From Leucothrix pacifica (lineage in GTDB: Bacteria; Pseudomonadota; Gammaproteobacteria; Thiotrichales; Thiotrichaceae): a stretch of DNA of 64,000 nt. The stretch's first letter is position 1. Every line of letters starts with the position of its first letter. Under the pieces are notes generated by a model. It searched no databases, was not told the origin of the DNA, and saw only the letters and a list, made by a program, of their open reading frames with translations. Shown here piece by piece: positions 7,979-17,096 of this stretch. The position numbers and the translations under genes are program-made. The stretch lies in NCBI RefSeq assembly GCF_003172875.1, contig NZ_QGKM01000001.1, forward strand, positions 1 to 64,000. The letters are read 5' to 3'.

Positions 7979-8404
7979 TCAAGTAGTCGCTTCACGCTCC
8001 AGCCAAGGTACGAACATCACTGCGTCACCGATTAATAGCAGGTTGCCCAGTGAATCAACACACTTGGTGCTGAAACTAACAATCGGCTTAGTAGGATGAA
8101 TCTCCTTAATCTCAACGCTGGCAGTCACCAACATATCCAGAAATACCGGCGCTTTAAACTGCACATTCTGCGCCATATAAATCGCACCCTCACCCGGTAA
8201 TTGCTGCCCTAACAATGCTGAAAACAAGCTGCCGACTAGCATGCCATGAACAATACGCGACTTGAACTTTGTGTTAGCAGCGTAAGCCTCATCAAGGTGT
8301 ATAGGGTTTCTATCAGTCGACAGTTCAGCATATTGCCGTACATCATCATCGGTAAACTTGCGTTGCAACTGCGCACTGTCACCGACTTTTAATAATTTAT
8401 TCAT
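7979..8404 (-). CDS. MaoC-family (R)-enoyl-CoA hydratase-like protein
   Basis: A 141-residue single hot-dog-fold protein. The hydratase-2 motif is present as YAELSTDRNPIHLDEAYA, with the catalytic Asp and His (D-x-NPIH). PhaJ-type enzymes of this size hydrate trans-2-enoyl-CoA to (R)-3-hydroxyacyl-CoA. It lies between the acyl-CoA dehydrogenase and ETF-QO genes, which fits hydration of the dehydrogenase product. Whether it acts in catabolism or in polyhydroxyalkanoate precursor supply cannot be told here, as no PHA synthase is in the window. Confidence 0.85.
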   Translation of the reverse strand: MNKLLKVGDSAQLQRKFTDDDVRQYAELSTDRNPIHLDEAYAANTKFKSRIVHGMLVGSLFSALLGQQLPGEGAIYMAQNVQFKAPVFLDMLVTASVEIKEIHPTKPIVSFSTKCVDSLGNLLLIGDAVMFVPWLEREATT

Positions 8405-8503
8405 AACTTTATATCACTTTATCTTGCTAGATCTACGCCCCGAAACAGATCGCATCACTTAGAACGCACACTCTGAATCGGGACAAATATTCAGTTTTTA
8501 GAT

Positions 8504-10270
8504 TTAAAACTGCTCGCCTGGCATAGCCATTACAACATCGCTTCCTGACTTCACTACCGCAAGACAAGATTTGGTTCGTGGCAACATGTGCTCACAATAA
8601 AAACGCGCGGTATGAAGCTTTGCATTCAAGAAGTCCTGATCACCGTCACCCGCATCCAGCATGGCACGTGCTTTCATCGCTCCTTTGACCATAGTCCAGC
8701 CACCGCAAAGGTAACCAAACAACATCATGAAGTTAGTACTCGCACTACCGGCGTGGTGCTTGTCATTCTCAGCACTGACTAACAGATGCTGATAAGCGTC
8801 CATGCCGTCTTTCAGGGCTTGTTCAAAGCCTGTGACAACGCTATTTTCAGGATAAGCCGACTGGCTAAGCGCCTCTGATGTGGCCTGCATTTCATCTAGT
8901 AACAGCTTTAATGAGGCTCCTTGATCCATCAGCGTTTTACGACCCACTAAATCCAACGCCTGAATGCCCGTGGTGCCCTCGTAAATCGTCAGAATGCGTG
9001 CATCACGTAAGTGCTGTGCCGCGCCTGTCTCTTCGATGTAACCCATACCGCCATGAATCTGCACACCTAACGATGTAAGCTCCTGCGACATCTCAGTCAG
9101 CCAGCCTTTAACAATAGGCGTCAGTAACTCAAAACGTTTGGAGTGATGGGCTTTTTGTGTCTCACCACTAGCACCCGCAGCACGATCCAACTCAGCTGCT
9201 GCGACCAATGCCAATCCACGCATAGCTTCAATGGATGACTTCATCATCAACAACATACGGCGCACATCCGGGAATTCAATAATCGGAATTCGTGAACCAT
9301 CGCGGCGAGTGCCCTGCACACGGTCCTTAGCATAAGCAAGCGCCAATTGATAAGCGCGCTCAGAAATGGACAATCCTTGCAAACCAACCGCCTGACGCGC
9401 ATGGTTCATCATGGTGAACATATAGACCAAACCTTTGTTTGGCTCGCCCACTAAATAACCTTCAGCCCCGGCAAATTCCATGACGCAGGTTGGGCTTCCG
9501 TGAATACCTAGCTTATGCTCCAGCGACAAGCAATTCACTGCGTTGCGTGTTGCTGGCTCACCAGCGCCATCCAGTGTGAACTTTGGCACAATGAACAAAG
9601 AAATACCTTTAACCCCGGCAGGAGCATCCGGCAGTCTTGCCAACACAAGGTGAACGACATTATCAGTCATCTGATGATCGCCCCAGGTGATGAAAATTTT
9701 CTGCCCGGTTACTAAATAATGGTCACCTTCAGGAACTGCTTGTGTCTTGATCGCCGCCAGATCAGATCCTGCATCTGACTCGGTTAGATTCATGGTACCG
9801 GTCCATTCACCACTCACCATTTTAGGGAGCCATGTATTCTGAAGTTCCTCGCTAGCATGGTGTGCGATACTTTCCATCGCCCCCATACTCAACATAGGAC
9901 ACAACGCAAACGCCATATTGGCTGAGTGCCATACTTCATTAACCGCCGTATTCAATACGTTTGGCATGTTTTGGCCACCAAAGTCTTCAGTAGCAGCCAG
10001 CGATAACCAACCATTCTCTGCGAACTGCTGGTAGGCTTCATTAAAACCAGGTGAGGCTTCCACGCCATAATCACTCAGCTTGGCGCCTTGCAGATCACCT
10101 GTTTTATTCAAGGGGGCCAATATATCGGCACCGAACTTACCGGCTTCATCAAGCACGGCAACCGCCAGTTCCATATTAGCGTCAGACTCGCCACTTTCAC
10201 ACAGTGCATCAAATTCTACAATTTGTTCCAGGCAAAATGCGGTGTCTTTATAGGGGTGAATGTAACTCAT
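8504..10270 (-). CDS. acyl-CoA dehydrogenase, long ~590-aa subfamily
   Basis: A 588-residue flavoprotein of the subfamily with an extra C-terminal acyl-CoA-dehydrogenase-like domain. It includes fatty-acid AcdA-type enzymes and DmdC (3-methylmercaptopropionyl-CoA dehydrogenase). Visible motifs: MNLTESDAGSDLAAIKT (FAD/substrate loop), GQKIFITWGDH, QIHGGMGYIEE, and the catalytic glutamate in ILTIYEGTTGIQALDL. It oxidises an acyl-CoA to the 2-enoyl-CoA and passes electrons to ETF. The partner ligase, hydratase and ETF-QO are adjacent on the same strand. DmdC identity is possible but no dmdA or dmdD is seen, so I leave the substrate open. Confidence 0.93.
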   Translation of the reverse strand: MSYIHPYKDTAFCLEQIVEFDALCESGESDANMELAVAVLDEAGKFGADILAPLNKTGDLQGAKLSDYGVEASPGFNEAYQQFAENGWLSLAATEDFGGQNMPNVLNTAVNEVWHSANMAFALCPMLSMGAMESIAHHASEELQNTWLPKMVSGEWTGTMNLTESDAGSDLAAIKTQAVPEGDHYLVTGQKIFITWGDHQMTDNVVHLVLARLPDAPAGVKGISLFIVPKFTLDGAGEPATRNAVNCLSLEHKLGIHGSPTCVMEFAGAEGYLVGEPNKGLVYMFTMMNHARQAVGLQGLSISERAYQLALAYAKDRVQGTRRDGSRIPIIEFPDVRRMLLMMKSSIEAMRGLALVAAAELDRAAGASGETQKAHHSKRFELLTPIVKGWLTEMSQELTSLGVQIHGGMGYIEETGAAQHLRDARILTIYEGTTGIQALDLVGRKTLMDQGASLKLLLDEMQATSEALSQSAYPENSVVTGFEQALKDGMDAYQHLLVSAENDKHHAGSASTNFMMLFGYLCGGWTMVKGAMKARAMLDAGDGDQDFLNAKLHTARFYCEHMLPRTKSCLAVVKSGSDVVMAMPGEQF

Positions 10271-10361
10271 AAACGAAATCCATAAAAATGAGTGGCCGAG
10301 CGGCCACCCTAAGCTTGAGGCCTACTAACGGAGGACATAGTGGGGCCTTGAAATAAGTTAT

Positions 10362-11987
10362 TTATTCAGCATTAGCCCATTCGCGTAATACGAATTTTTG
10401 AACCTTGCCGGTTGAAGTGCGTGGTAGCTCCACAAATACAAACTTTTTAGGCACTTTGAAATGCGCCATATGCTCACGACAATATGCCTTTAGCTCGCCA
10501 TCAGCTACTTCAGCACCCTCGGCTAAATTAATAAAGGCACAAGGTACTTCACCCCACTTCTCATCCATTTTCGCGACAACCGCAACATCCCCAACCGCAG
10601 GGTGTCGGTACAGCACATCTTCTACTTCCACACTGGAAATGTTTTCGCCACCAGAAATGATAATGTCTTTAGAGCGATCTTTGATCTCGATATAGTCGTC
10701 TTCATGCCATACCGCCAAATCACCAGAGCGGAACCAGCCACCTTCAAAGGCAGCATCCGTGGTTGGTGGATTTTTTAAGTAACCTTTCATGACGATATTG
10801 CCGCGCATAAAAATCTCACCGATCGTTTGGCCGTCTTTTTTCACTGGTTCCATCGTCTTAGGATCAGCCACCATCAGACCTTCCTGCATAGTTACACGCA
10901 CACCTTGGCGCGCTTTTAATTTGGCTTTTTCTTCAGATGTCCGATCATTCCAGTCATCATTCCATTCACACACTACACAGGGACCATAAGTCTCGGTGAG
11001 TCCGTAAACATGCGTGACCACAAAGCCCATGTCTTCCATGCCCTGAATGACTGAAGCTGGTGGCGGCGCACCTGCTGTCATGACTTTCACCGCATGATCA
11101 ATACCGGACTTCTCTGCCTCTGGCAGACTATTGATCATATTCAGAACAATCGGCGCACCACAGAAGTGATCCACCTTTTCTTCTTTGATTAATGCCACAA
11201 TCTCATCAGCGCGCACATGGCGTAAACACACATTCACACCGGCTACTGCAGCAATTGTCCAAGGGAAACACCACCCGTTACAATGGAACATTGGCAACGT
11301 CCAAAGGTAAGTCGCCTGGTTAGGCATACCCCATGACATGACATTGCTAACTGCATTGAGGTAGGCACCACGATGATGATACACAACGCCTTTAGGGTCG
11401 CCCGTGGTTCCAGAGGTATAGTTTAGGCTGATCGCATCCCACTCATTCTGAGGGTTCTGCCAGGCAAAATTGACATCACCTTCCGCCAGCAGTTCGTCAT
11501 AGGTCAATTCACCCAGCAACTCGCCACCTTCAAACGAAGGATCATCAATGTCGATCACTAGAATGTTCTTGTCGAGAATCTCCAGTGCCTGCTTAACCGT
11601 TGCAGACATTTCACGCTCTGTGATTAAGACTTTCGCTTCAGCATGCTGCAAAATAAACGCAACTGCTTCGGCATCCAGACGAGTATTAATGGAGTTTAAT
11701 ACGGCACCAATCATAGGAACCGCAAAGTGTGCCTCAAAGTGCTCCGGCAGATTAGGACACATGATAGATACAGTGTCACCCTTGCCAATACCACGCTTTT
11801 GCAATGCACTGGCAGCTTGACGACAACGGTCGTAAGTTTGCTTCCAGTTACGACGTACGCCAATGTGCACAACAGCCGTTTTATCAGGATTAACCGAAGC
11901 CGCTCGCTCCAGAAAAGTCAGCGGGCTTAGCGCTTCAAAATTAGCAGGTACCTGACCCAGTCCCTGATCGTATATATTAGCCGTCAT
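10362..11987 (-). CDS. acyl-CoA synthetase (AMP-forming)
   Basis: A 541-residue ANL-superfamily ligase that activates a carboxylic acid to its CoA thioester. Motifs: nucleotide loop YTSGTTGDPKGVV, YGLTETYGP, GWFRSGDLA, the hinge DRSKDIIISGGENIS, and the catalytic C-terminal lysine in RTSTGKVQKF. I place the start at 11987 because AGGAG lies 8 bp before that ATG; an in-frame ATG at 12017 lacks one. The length and neighbours resemble medium-chain and DmdB-type ligases. It is the first gene of the ligase, dehydrogenase, MaoC, ETF-QO series. Confidence 0.93.
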   Translation of the reverse strand: MTANIYDQGLGQVPANFEALSPLTFLERAASVNPDKTAVVHIGVRRNWKQTYDRCRQAASALQKRGIGKGDTVSIMCPNLPEHFEAHFAVPMIGAVLNSINTRLDAEAVAFILQHAEAKVLITEREMSATVKQALEILDKNILVIDIDDPSFEGGELLGELTYDELLAEGDVNFAWQNPQNEWDAISLNYTSGTTGDPKGVVYHHRGAYLNAVSNVMSWGMPNQATYLWTLPMFHCNGWCFPWTIAAVAGVNVCLRHVRADEIVALIKEEKVDHFCGAPIVLNMINSLPEAEKSGIDHAVKVMTAGAPPPASVIQGMEDMGFVVTHVYGLTETYGPCVVCEWNDDWNDRTSEEKAKLKARQGVRVTMQEGLMVADPKTMEPVKKDGQTIGEIFMRGNIVMKGYLKNPPTTDAAFEGGWFRSGDLAVWHEDDYIEIKDRSKDIIISGGENISSVEVEDVLYRHPAVGDVAVVAKMDEKWGEVPCAFINLAEGAEVADGELKAYCREHMAHFKVPKKFVFVELPRTSTGKVQKFVLREWANAE

Positions 11988-12051
11988 TAGATTTCTCCTC
12001 TCAATTCCGGTATTCAAACTGTATTGAACATCATATCTTTCAAAAAAATAT

Positions 12052-12086
12052 CGCTATGTCATTTGACTTCCTGTAGCGCTATGTCA
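12052..12086 (+). repeat. pair of 10-bp direct repeats CGCTATGTCA
   Basis: CGCTATGTCA occurs at 12052-12061 and again at 12077-12086, with starts 25 bp apart. The pair lies between the divergent acyl-CoA ligase and hybrid-kinase genes. A -35-like TTGACT (12064-12069) falls between the copies. The arrangement could be a tandem regulator site. Confidence 0.45.
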
Positions 12087-12120
12087 GGATGATACGAAGA
12101 GATCGTTGCGTTAATATTTC

Positions 12121-12140
12121 CCAATTGTATCGAATTGTAA
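12121..12140 (-). promoter_or_regulatory. 10-bp-period direct repeat, candidate response-regulator box
   Basis: On the - strand this reads TTACAATTCG then ATACAATTGG, two near-identical decamers in tandem. The same pattern recurs at 15431-15450 before the transporter gene. Helically phased direct repeats are typical for OmpR-family dimers. The site lies 21 bp before the kinase start, so it may mediate autoregulation. Confidence 0.55.
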
Positions 12141-12161
12141 CGCCCCCAGAGGACATCTATC

Positions 12162-14627
12162 TTGCCGCGTAACTGGCCGCTCACCCCTAAGCTGTCGCGT
12201 CGCTTTCTATTGACGCTGCTAGGCATCACTATTGCTACTTACAGTGTGGTCTACTTGTTTTCGGTGCCTTTCATTAAGCAAAAGGTATTTGAAATCGAGC
12301 GAGACTCCAGTCGCTTGGTACTCGACAATGTGACTGAGTTAGCCAGTCGCATGTACAGCAATGTGGAGGGCTATCGTAAGCAAGCCTTAGAAAGCCATCA
12401 GCAGAAATTAAAAGTCGCAGTTTCACTGACCGAAGCCTTCATACAGACAGAGTTTCAGTCCGCCGAAGCAGCACTGATTCCGGCGTCTAAAGTTCGGGAG
12501 AAGGTTTTCTCTGTCATCCGTAAATTTAAGTATGATGAGAATAACTACATCTGGATTGCTGACTACCAAGGCACGCTGCTATCCCACCCGGACCCTCGCT
12601 TTTATGGGGTCAAGTCTCCCTTAGATGATGGCGTAGCAAAGCCCGTTTTGGAGAAGCTGCTCAAGCAAGTTCGCAAGGAAGGGGAAGGCTTTTACGCCTA
12701 CCAATGGAACCGTCCTCAGCAAAAACAAGGATTGGACAAAGTCTCCTTTATTAAAGACTATCCGGAATGGGGCTTTGTAATTGGTTCCGGTGTGTATCTG
12801 GATGATTTGGAAAAAGAGGTACAAGTCCTGAAGCAACAAGCGTTGCCGGATCTTCGCAACGCACTGTTAAAAATAAAACTCGCTAAGACGGGCTATCTGT
12901 ATATTTTTGATGCACAGAAAAACATGCTCATTCATCCCAATATAAACATTGACGGGACACGCTTTAATACACTCACTAACCCCTTGAGCAAACAACCCAT
13001 CGCTGATGAATTAATCTCAATAGCGGATACTGGTGAGGAACTCCATTACCTCTGGGATAAACCTGATGACCCCGGTAACTACATCTACGAGAAACGATCG
13101 TTGGTGCGCTATTTACCGGGATTCGACTGGTATATCTGCTCTTCCGTATACCTAGATGAATTAAGTAGTAGCTCGGAGTTACTCAGCAATCGCCTGCTCA
13201 CTCTTGCAACGGTCACCCTGCTTATCTCATGGATATTGGGTTTGTTCTTTGTAGGCCGGATTACTCGCCCGCTTGAGCATTTATCAATGACTGCTGAAAA
13301 AGTACAACAGGGTGACTTATCCGCTCGTAGTAATTTAGTGGGTGATGATGAAGTCGGAAAATTAGCGCATAGCTTTGACAGCATGGTGATGCGTCTTGAA
13401 AACAATATCGACACATTGGACTCACAAGTCAAACGTCGTACCGAGGAAATGCTGGAGGCCCACGCTAATGCACAGCGCATGAAAGCAGTCGGGCAACTCG
13501 CAGGCGGCTTAGCCCACGACTTTAATAATTTGCTCTCCATTATTTTAGGCAATCTATCACTCCTCAAAGATCGCAACCCATCGAATGAGGAATTGAATAA
13601 CTTCTTAGATCCTGCTATCAAAGCATCACAACGCGGCACGAACATCACCCATCGTTTACTTGCCTTCGCACGCAAACAACCGCTGCGCCCCACTACTGTT
13701 CAAGTGAATCAACTATTGACAGATACCTGTGTTTTACTGCGCGGCTCACTACCCTCCTCAATCACTCTTGAAACGGTCTTTAGCGATGAAGCACTTGCCG
13801 TCAATGTCGATGCAGCCTTAATGGAAAGTGCCCTGATCAATCTCGCTCTGAATGCGCGTGATGCCATGCCTAAAGGCGGTGTATTGTCTCTGGAGTCATC
13901 GTTGTGCGAGTTTACTCAACCCCAACATGACTATGATGAAACTGTGCCGGCAGGGCGTTATGTATGCCTGCTGGTCACAGATACAGGTTCCGGTTTTAAC
14001 GAAGAATCCTTACAGAAGGCATTCGAACCATTCTTTACCACCAAAACAGAACTGGATAATTCTGGTCTGGGTTTGAGTATGGTGTATGGCTTCGTTAAAC
14101 AATCCAATGGTTACATCCACATCAATAGTAAAACAGGGGAAGGAGCCGCGATTAATGTATTACTCCCTGCGGTTGATTATGAGGCTAATGACACTTCGCC
14201 AAATAAAGCACCTGCTTCATCGCAATGGTTGAAAAATCAATTAGCTTTGCTGGTAGAAGATGATGCAGACGTCAGACGAGTTGTAAGAGAGCAACTCATG
14301 TCGTTTGGACTGAATATTATTGAAGCGTCGAGCGCACAAGAAGCAGAGCAACTGATTAAAAATATTCCACATCTGGATTTACTAGTGTCAGACGTGCGCC
14401 TGCAAGGCGTCAGTGCTGGTCCTTTATTAGCGGAACTGTTTGCTGCACAAGGAAAAAGTCGTATTATCTTACTGATGAGTGGCTATACTCATAGTGTACA
14501 GATTGATGGTAAACAGGGTGTCTTAACGTTTCCTCTGCTAAGGAAACCGTTTGATAAAGAAGCCCTTTATGATGCGCTCTTGCAGGCACATCATGCATTA
14601 ATCAGGGAGGAGGTTCATGACCAATAA
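12162..14627 (+). CDS. hybrid sensor histidine kinase with tandem Cache domains
   Basis: An 821-residue inner-membrane kinase. Order: TM1 (about 13-35), periplasmic double Cache region with two repeats containing YIWIADYQG and YLYIFDAQ, TM2 (about 343-365), HAMP, H-box GLAHDFNNLLS, N-box NLALNARDAMP, G-boxes DTGSGF and GLGLSMV, and a C-terminal receiver (LLVEDDADV, phosphoacceptor in LLVSDVRL, KPF lysine). The start is TTG with AGAGGA 8 bp upstream. Cache_2 sensors often bind small organic acids, but the ligand is unknown. The end overlaps the response-regulator gene by 11 bp. Confidence 0.93.
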   Translation: MPRNWPLTPKLSRRFLLTLLGITIATYSVVYLFSVPFIKQKVFEIERDSSRLVLDNVTELASRMYSNVEGYRKQALESHQQKLKVAVSLTEAFIQTEFQSAEAALIPASKVREKVFSVIRKFKYDENNYIWIADYQGTLLSHPDPRFYGVKSPLDDGVAKPVLEKLLKQVRKEGEGFYAYQWNRPQQKQGLDKVSFIKDYPEWGFVIGSGVYLDDLEKEVQVLKQQALPDLRNALLKIKLAKTGYLYIFDAQKNMLIHPNINIDGTRFNTLTNPLSKQPIADELISIADTGEELHYLWDKPDDPGNYIYEKRSLVRYLPGFDWYICSSVYLDELSSSSELLSNRLLTLATVTLLISWILGLFFVGRITRPLEHLSMTAEKVQQGDLSARSNLVGDDEVGKLAHSFDSMVMRLENNIDTLDSQVKRRTEEMLEAHANAQRMKAVGQLAGGLAHDFNNLLSIILGNLSLLKDRNPSNEELNNFLDPAIKASQRGTNITHRLLAFARKQPLRPTTVQVNQLLTDTCVLLRGSLPSSITLETVFSDEALAVNVDAALMESALINLALNARDAMPKGGVLSLESSLCEFTQPQHDYDETVPAGRYVCLLVTDTGSGFNEESLQKAFEPFFTTKTELDNSGLGLSMVYGFVKQSNGYIHINSKTGEGAAINVLLPAVDYEANDTSPNKAPASSQWLKNQLALLVEDDADVRRVVREQLMSFGLNIIEASSAQEAEQLIKNIPHLDLLVSDVRLQGVSAGPLLAELFAAQGKSRIILLMSGYTHSVQIDGKQGVLTFPLLRKPFDKEALYDALLQAHHALIREEVHDQ

Positions 14628-15342
14628 ACACCATACCATTTACATTGTTGATGATGAAGTGGCTATCTGCGAGTTACTGGAAAACGAATTCCAGCTGCAC
14701 GGTTACACCACGCGTAGTTTTCAGACCGGAAAAGAAGCCCAGCAAGCCATTGATTCCTTGATCCCCGATGTGTGTATCATTGATTTAGGCCTGCCCGACA
14801 TGAACGGCTTGACCATCGTCCGTGACCTAATGGATACCTGTGAAACGGGTGTCATTATCCTTTCTGGCCGCAATAGCTTGCCCGATAAGGTACTAGGCTT
14901 AGAACTAGGCGCTGATGATTACGTCAGCAAACCGTTTCAACCCAGAGAACTGGTAGCACGTGCCAATAGTATTGTCAGGCGTATGGGGCGTTACAGTGAG
15001 AATGCTCAGAGCGCTCAGCAAAATACCCCCAAACAAGCTCATTTTGATGGATGGAGCTTCGATGTCCCCACTCTGTCCTTGCATAATACCGATGGCCGCA
15101 CAGAGAAATTAAGTGCTGCAGAAGCAGAACTACTCCTATCATTCTTGCACTCACCTCAGCAAATTTTGTCACGGGATCAGCTAATGAAGCAGCAAATGGA
15201 TGCTTTTGATCGCTGTGTGGATGTTCGCATGTCACGTATTCGTAAAAAAATTGAGCGTGACCCCAAAGACCCTGCTTTGATCAAAACTGTCTATGGTGTT
15301 GGGTATATGTTCGCTAGTAGTGTGGAGTGGGATTCACACTAG
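14617..15342 (+). CDS. OmpR/PhoB-family response regulator
   Basis: A 241-residue cytoplasmic regulator. The receiver domain (about 1-120) has the acidic pair D12/D13, phosphoacceptor D56 in IIDLGLPD, and the lysine in DDYVSKPF. The C-terminal winged helix (about 145-235) ends with the typical DVRMSRIRKKIE...TVYGVGYMF pattern. Its gene overlaps that of the hybrid kinase by 11 bp, which identifies the partner. Matching direct repeats before the kinase (12121-12140) and before the next gene, a transporter (15431-15450), make both likely targets. Confidence 0.94.
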   Translation: MTNKHHTIYIVDDEVAICELLENEFQLHGYTTRSFQTGKEAQQAIDSLIPDVCIIDLGLPDMNGLTIVRDLMDTCETGVIILSGRNSLPDKVLGLELGADDYVSKPFQPRELVARANSIVRRMGRYSENAQSAQQNTPKQAHFDGWSFDVPTLSLHNTDGRTEKLSAAEAELLLSFLHSPQQILSRDQLMKQQMDAFDRCVDVRMSRIRKKIERDPKDPALIKTVYGVGYMFASSVEWDSH

Positions 15343-15345
15343 TAT

Positions 15346-15392
15346 CTCATCATCCGTTGATTATCACGTGATAGTTTGAATCCAATGATGAG
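15346..15392. terminator. nested dyad after the response regulator
   Basis: CTCATCAT (15346-15353) pairs with ATGATGAG (15385-15392) and encloses a perfect 12-bp palindrome TATCACGTGATA (15362-15373). There is no T-run, so it is either a processing or stability element or a binding site rather than a clear intrinsic terminator. Confidence 0.35.
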
Positions 15393-15430
15393 CATTCATA
15401 GCGCTACCATATCAATGTTAAATCACTCAA

Positions 15431-15450
15431 TTACATTTCGTTACATTTCA
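15431..15450 (+). promoter_or_regulatory. 10-bp-period direct repeat, candidate response-regulator box
   Basis: TTACATTTCG (15431-15440) is followed directly by TTACATTTCA (15441-15450). The decamers differ only at the last base and resemble the pair at 12121-12140 on the other strand. It lies 78 bp before the transporter start, suitable for activation by the adjacent OmpR-type regulator. Confidence 0.6.
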
Positions 15451-15527
15451 GCAATCATTTAGAAAAAGTCCTCCTCTATGCTCCTCCCTCAAGTTTAAAT
15501 TTGCTTCATTGAGAGGAGTTAATCGTA

Positions 15528-16931
15528 ATGCAAGTTATCAAACGCGTAGAGGGCGGAGAGCAGCCCCATTGGCCGCTAGGTCCCTTCCAGATTCGTCTAC
15601 CCTTTGTTCATTACCGCTGGGAAATGGCGGAAATGATTCAAGGCATGATCATGTTTGTCGTCGGTTTGGCGATGATTCCCCTGCTAGAAAGCACACTCGG
15701 TATTCCGTATGAAGCAGCACTTGCATTCACGTTTATCGCCGGTATTTTATATACCTTACCAGCATTACTTGGTGTGCCACTCGTTCCTGGCTGGATTACT
15801 CCGGCAATTCCAGTAGTACTCGTTTATTTAAAAGGCTTTGAGCCTGGCCCTGAAGCGATTCAAGCACTGTTTGCTTTGCAGATTGAAGTTGCCCTTATAT
15901 TCTTTATTCTCGGTGCAACGCGACTGGGCTCCAAGCTAGTAGAGATTATCCCCAACTCACTGAAATCAGGAATTATTATTGGTGCAGGTATTGCGGCCTT
16001 AATGGGTGAATTGAAAGTCGGCGGACGCATTGATGGCACGCCTATTTCATTAATTCTGGGTGCTTTTATCTCAGCTTACATTCTATTCTCAGTATCGTTT
16101 AAGCGCCTGACAGAAAACCACCCGATTGCCCGTAAAATTGCTAACTTCGGTATGGTTCCCGGCATGATTCTGGCGATGATTATCGGTTGGATCGTGGGTG
16201 AATATCCACTACCTGAGATTGAGTGGGGCATGACTGATCCTAACTTTGCACTACTGTCTGAGTACTTAGTGTTTAATGTTGGCTTCCCTAATCTGGAAAC
16301 GTATTTAATCGCCATCCCAACAGCGATCATTGCTTATGTTATCGCGTTTGGTGACATTGTTATTGGTTTCACCCTAGTAAAGCGTATTGACCATTTACGT
16401 ACCGATGAAAAGATCGATATGAGTGTTGATCGTGTTCACTTAGTTACTGCAATTCGTAACTTCATCCATGCCTTGTTAGCACCATGGCCAGGACTTGCCG
16501 GACCACTATGGACAGCAGCCCATGCAACGGTTGCAGAGCGTTATGCGATTGGTCGTAAATCAATGGAATCCATCTACAGTGGTGGTGGTACCTTCTGGAT
16601 TACAGGTTTGATTGCACTGATGATCCTGCCACTAGTGACACTGTTTAAGCCGGTACTTCCGATTGCTCTATCACTTACACTCATCCTAACTGCTTACATT
16701 TGTATCATGGTCGGTATGGAGCAGTTAAAAACATCGGTTGAGCGTGGTGTGGCAGGTATTGTTGCGGTAACGTTAGCGATGCCTGATCCTAAGTCTACGA
16801 TCTTTGCGGTAGTGGTCGGTTTGGTGTTGTATTTCTTTATTGAAAAGCCACGCCTGCTAGGTAAAACAGAGACAAAGTCTGATGATGAAGCAGCTGCAGT
16901 TGCTCCGCAAGCAAAGGTAGAGACACCTTAA
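15528..16931 (+). CDS. NCS2/SulP-fold membrane transporter
   Basis: A 467-residue integral membrane protein with about 12-14 predicted helices and a soluble acidic, alanine-rich tail. The general layout, including the GVPLVPGWITPAIP and GIIIGAGIAALMGE helices and the half-helix-like LAPWPGLAGPLWTAAH region, suggests the nucleobase/ascorbate (NCS2) or SulP type fold. The substrate cannot be assigned. AGAGGAG sits 7 bp before the ATG. It follows the kinase/regulator pair on the same strand and has the candidate regulator box upstream, so it may be the uptake system for the ligand sensed by the Cache kinase. Confidence 0.75.
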   Translation: MQVIKRVEGGEQPHWPLGPFQIRLPFVHYRWEMAEMIQGMIMFVVGLAMIPLLESTLGIPYEAALAFTFIAGILYTLPALLGVPLVPGWITPAIPVVLVYLKGFEPGPEAIQALFALQIEVALIFFILGATRLGSKLVEIIPNSLKSGIIIGAGIAALMGELKVGGRIDGTPISLILGAFISAYILFSVSFKRLTENHPIARKIANFGMVPGMILAMIIGWIVGEYPLPEIEWGMTDPNFALLSEYLVFNVGFPNLETYLIAIPTAIIAYVIAFGDIVIGFTLVKRIDHLRTDEKIDMSVDRVHLVTAIRNFIHALLAPWPGLAGPLWTAAHATVAERYAIGRKSMESIYSGGGTFWITGLIALMILPLVTLFKPVLPIALSLTLILTAYICIMVGMEQLKTSVERGVAGIVAVTLAMPDPKSTIFAVVVGLVLYFFIEKPRLLGKTETKSDDEAAAVAPQAKVETP

Positions 16932-16950
16932 TTCTCTATCCCATCAGATA

Positions 16951-16987
16951 AAAAAGCCCGGTGACTGAGCAAGTTATCGGGCTTTTT
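16951..16987 (+). terminator. intrinsic terminator after the transporter gene
   Basis: AAAAAGCCCG pairs with CGGGCTTTTT around a loop of about 17 nt and is followed by CG. The A-run and T-run flanking the GC stem make it usable in both directions. It starts 20 bp after the transporter stop. Confidence 0.88.
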
Positions 16988-17096
16988 CGTATCAACTCAA
17001 TATGAACTGGCAGGGTCGATGAGCAATTAGTTCGTGACAACAATTGCAACGCTTTGACAGTATAACCACAAACAAATTATCCGGAGGATCACTCAC

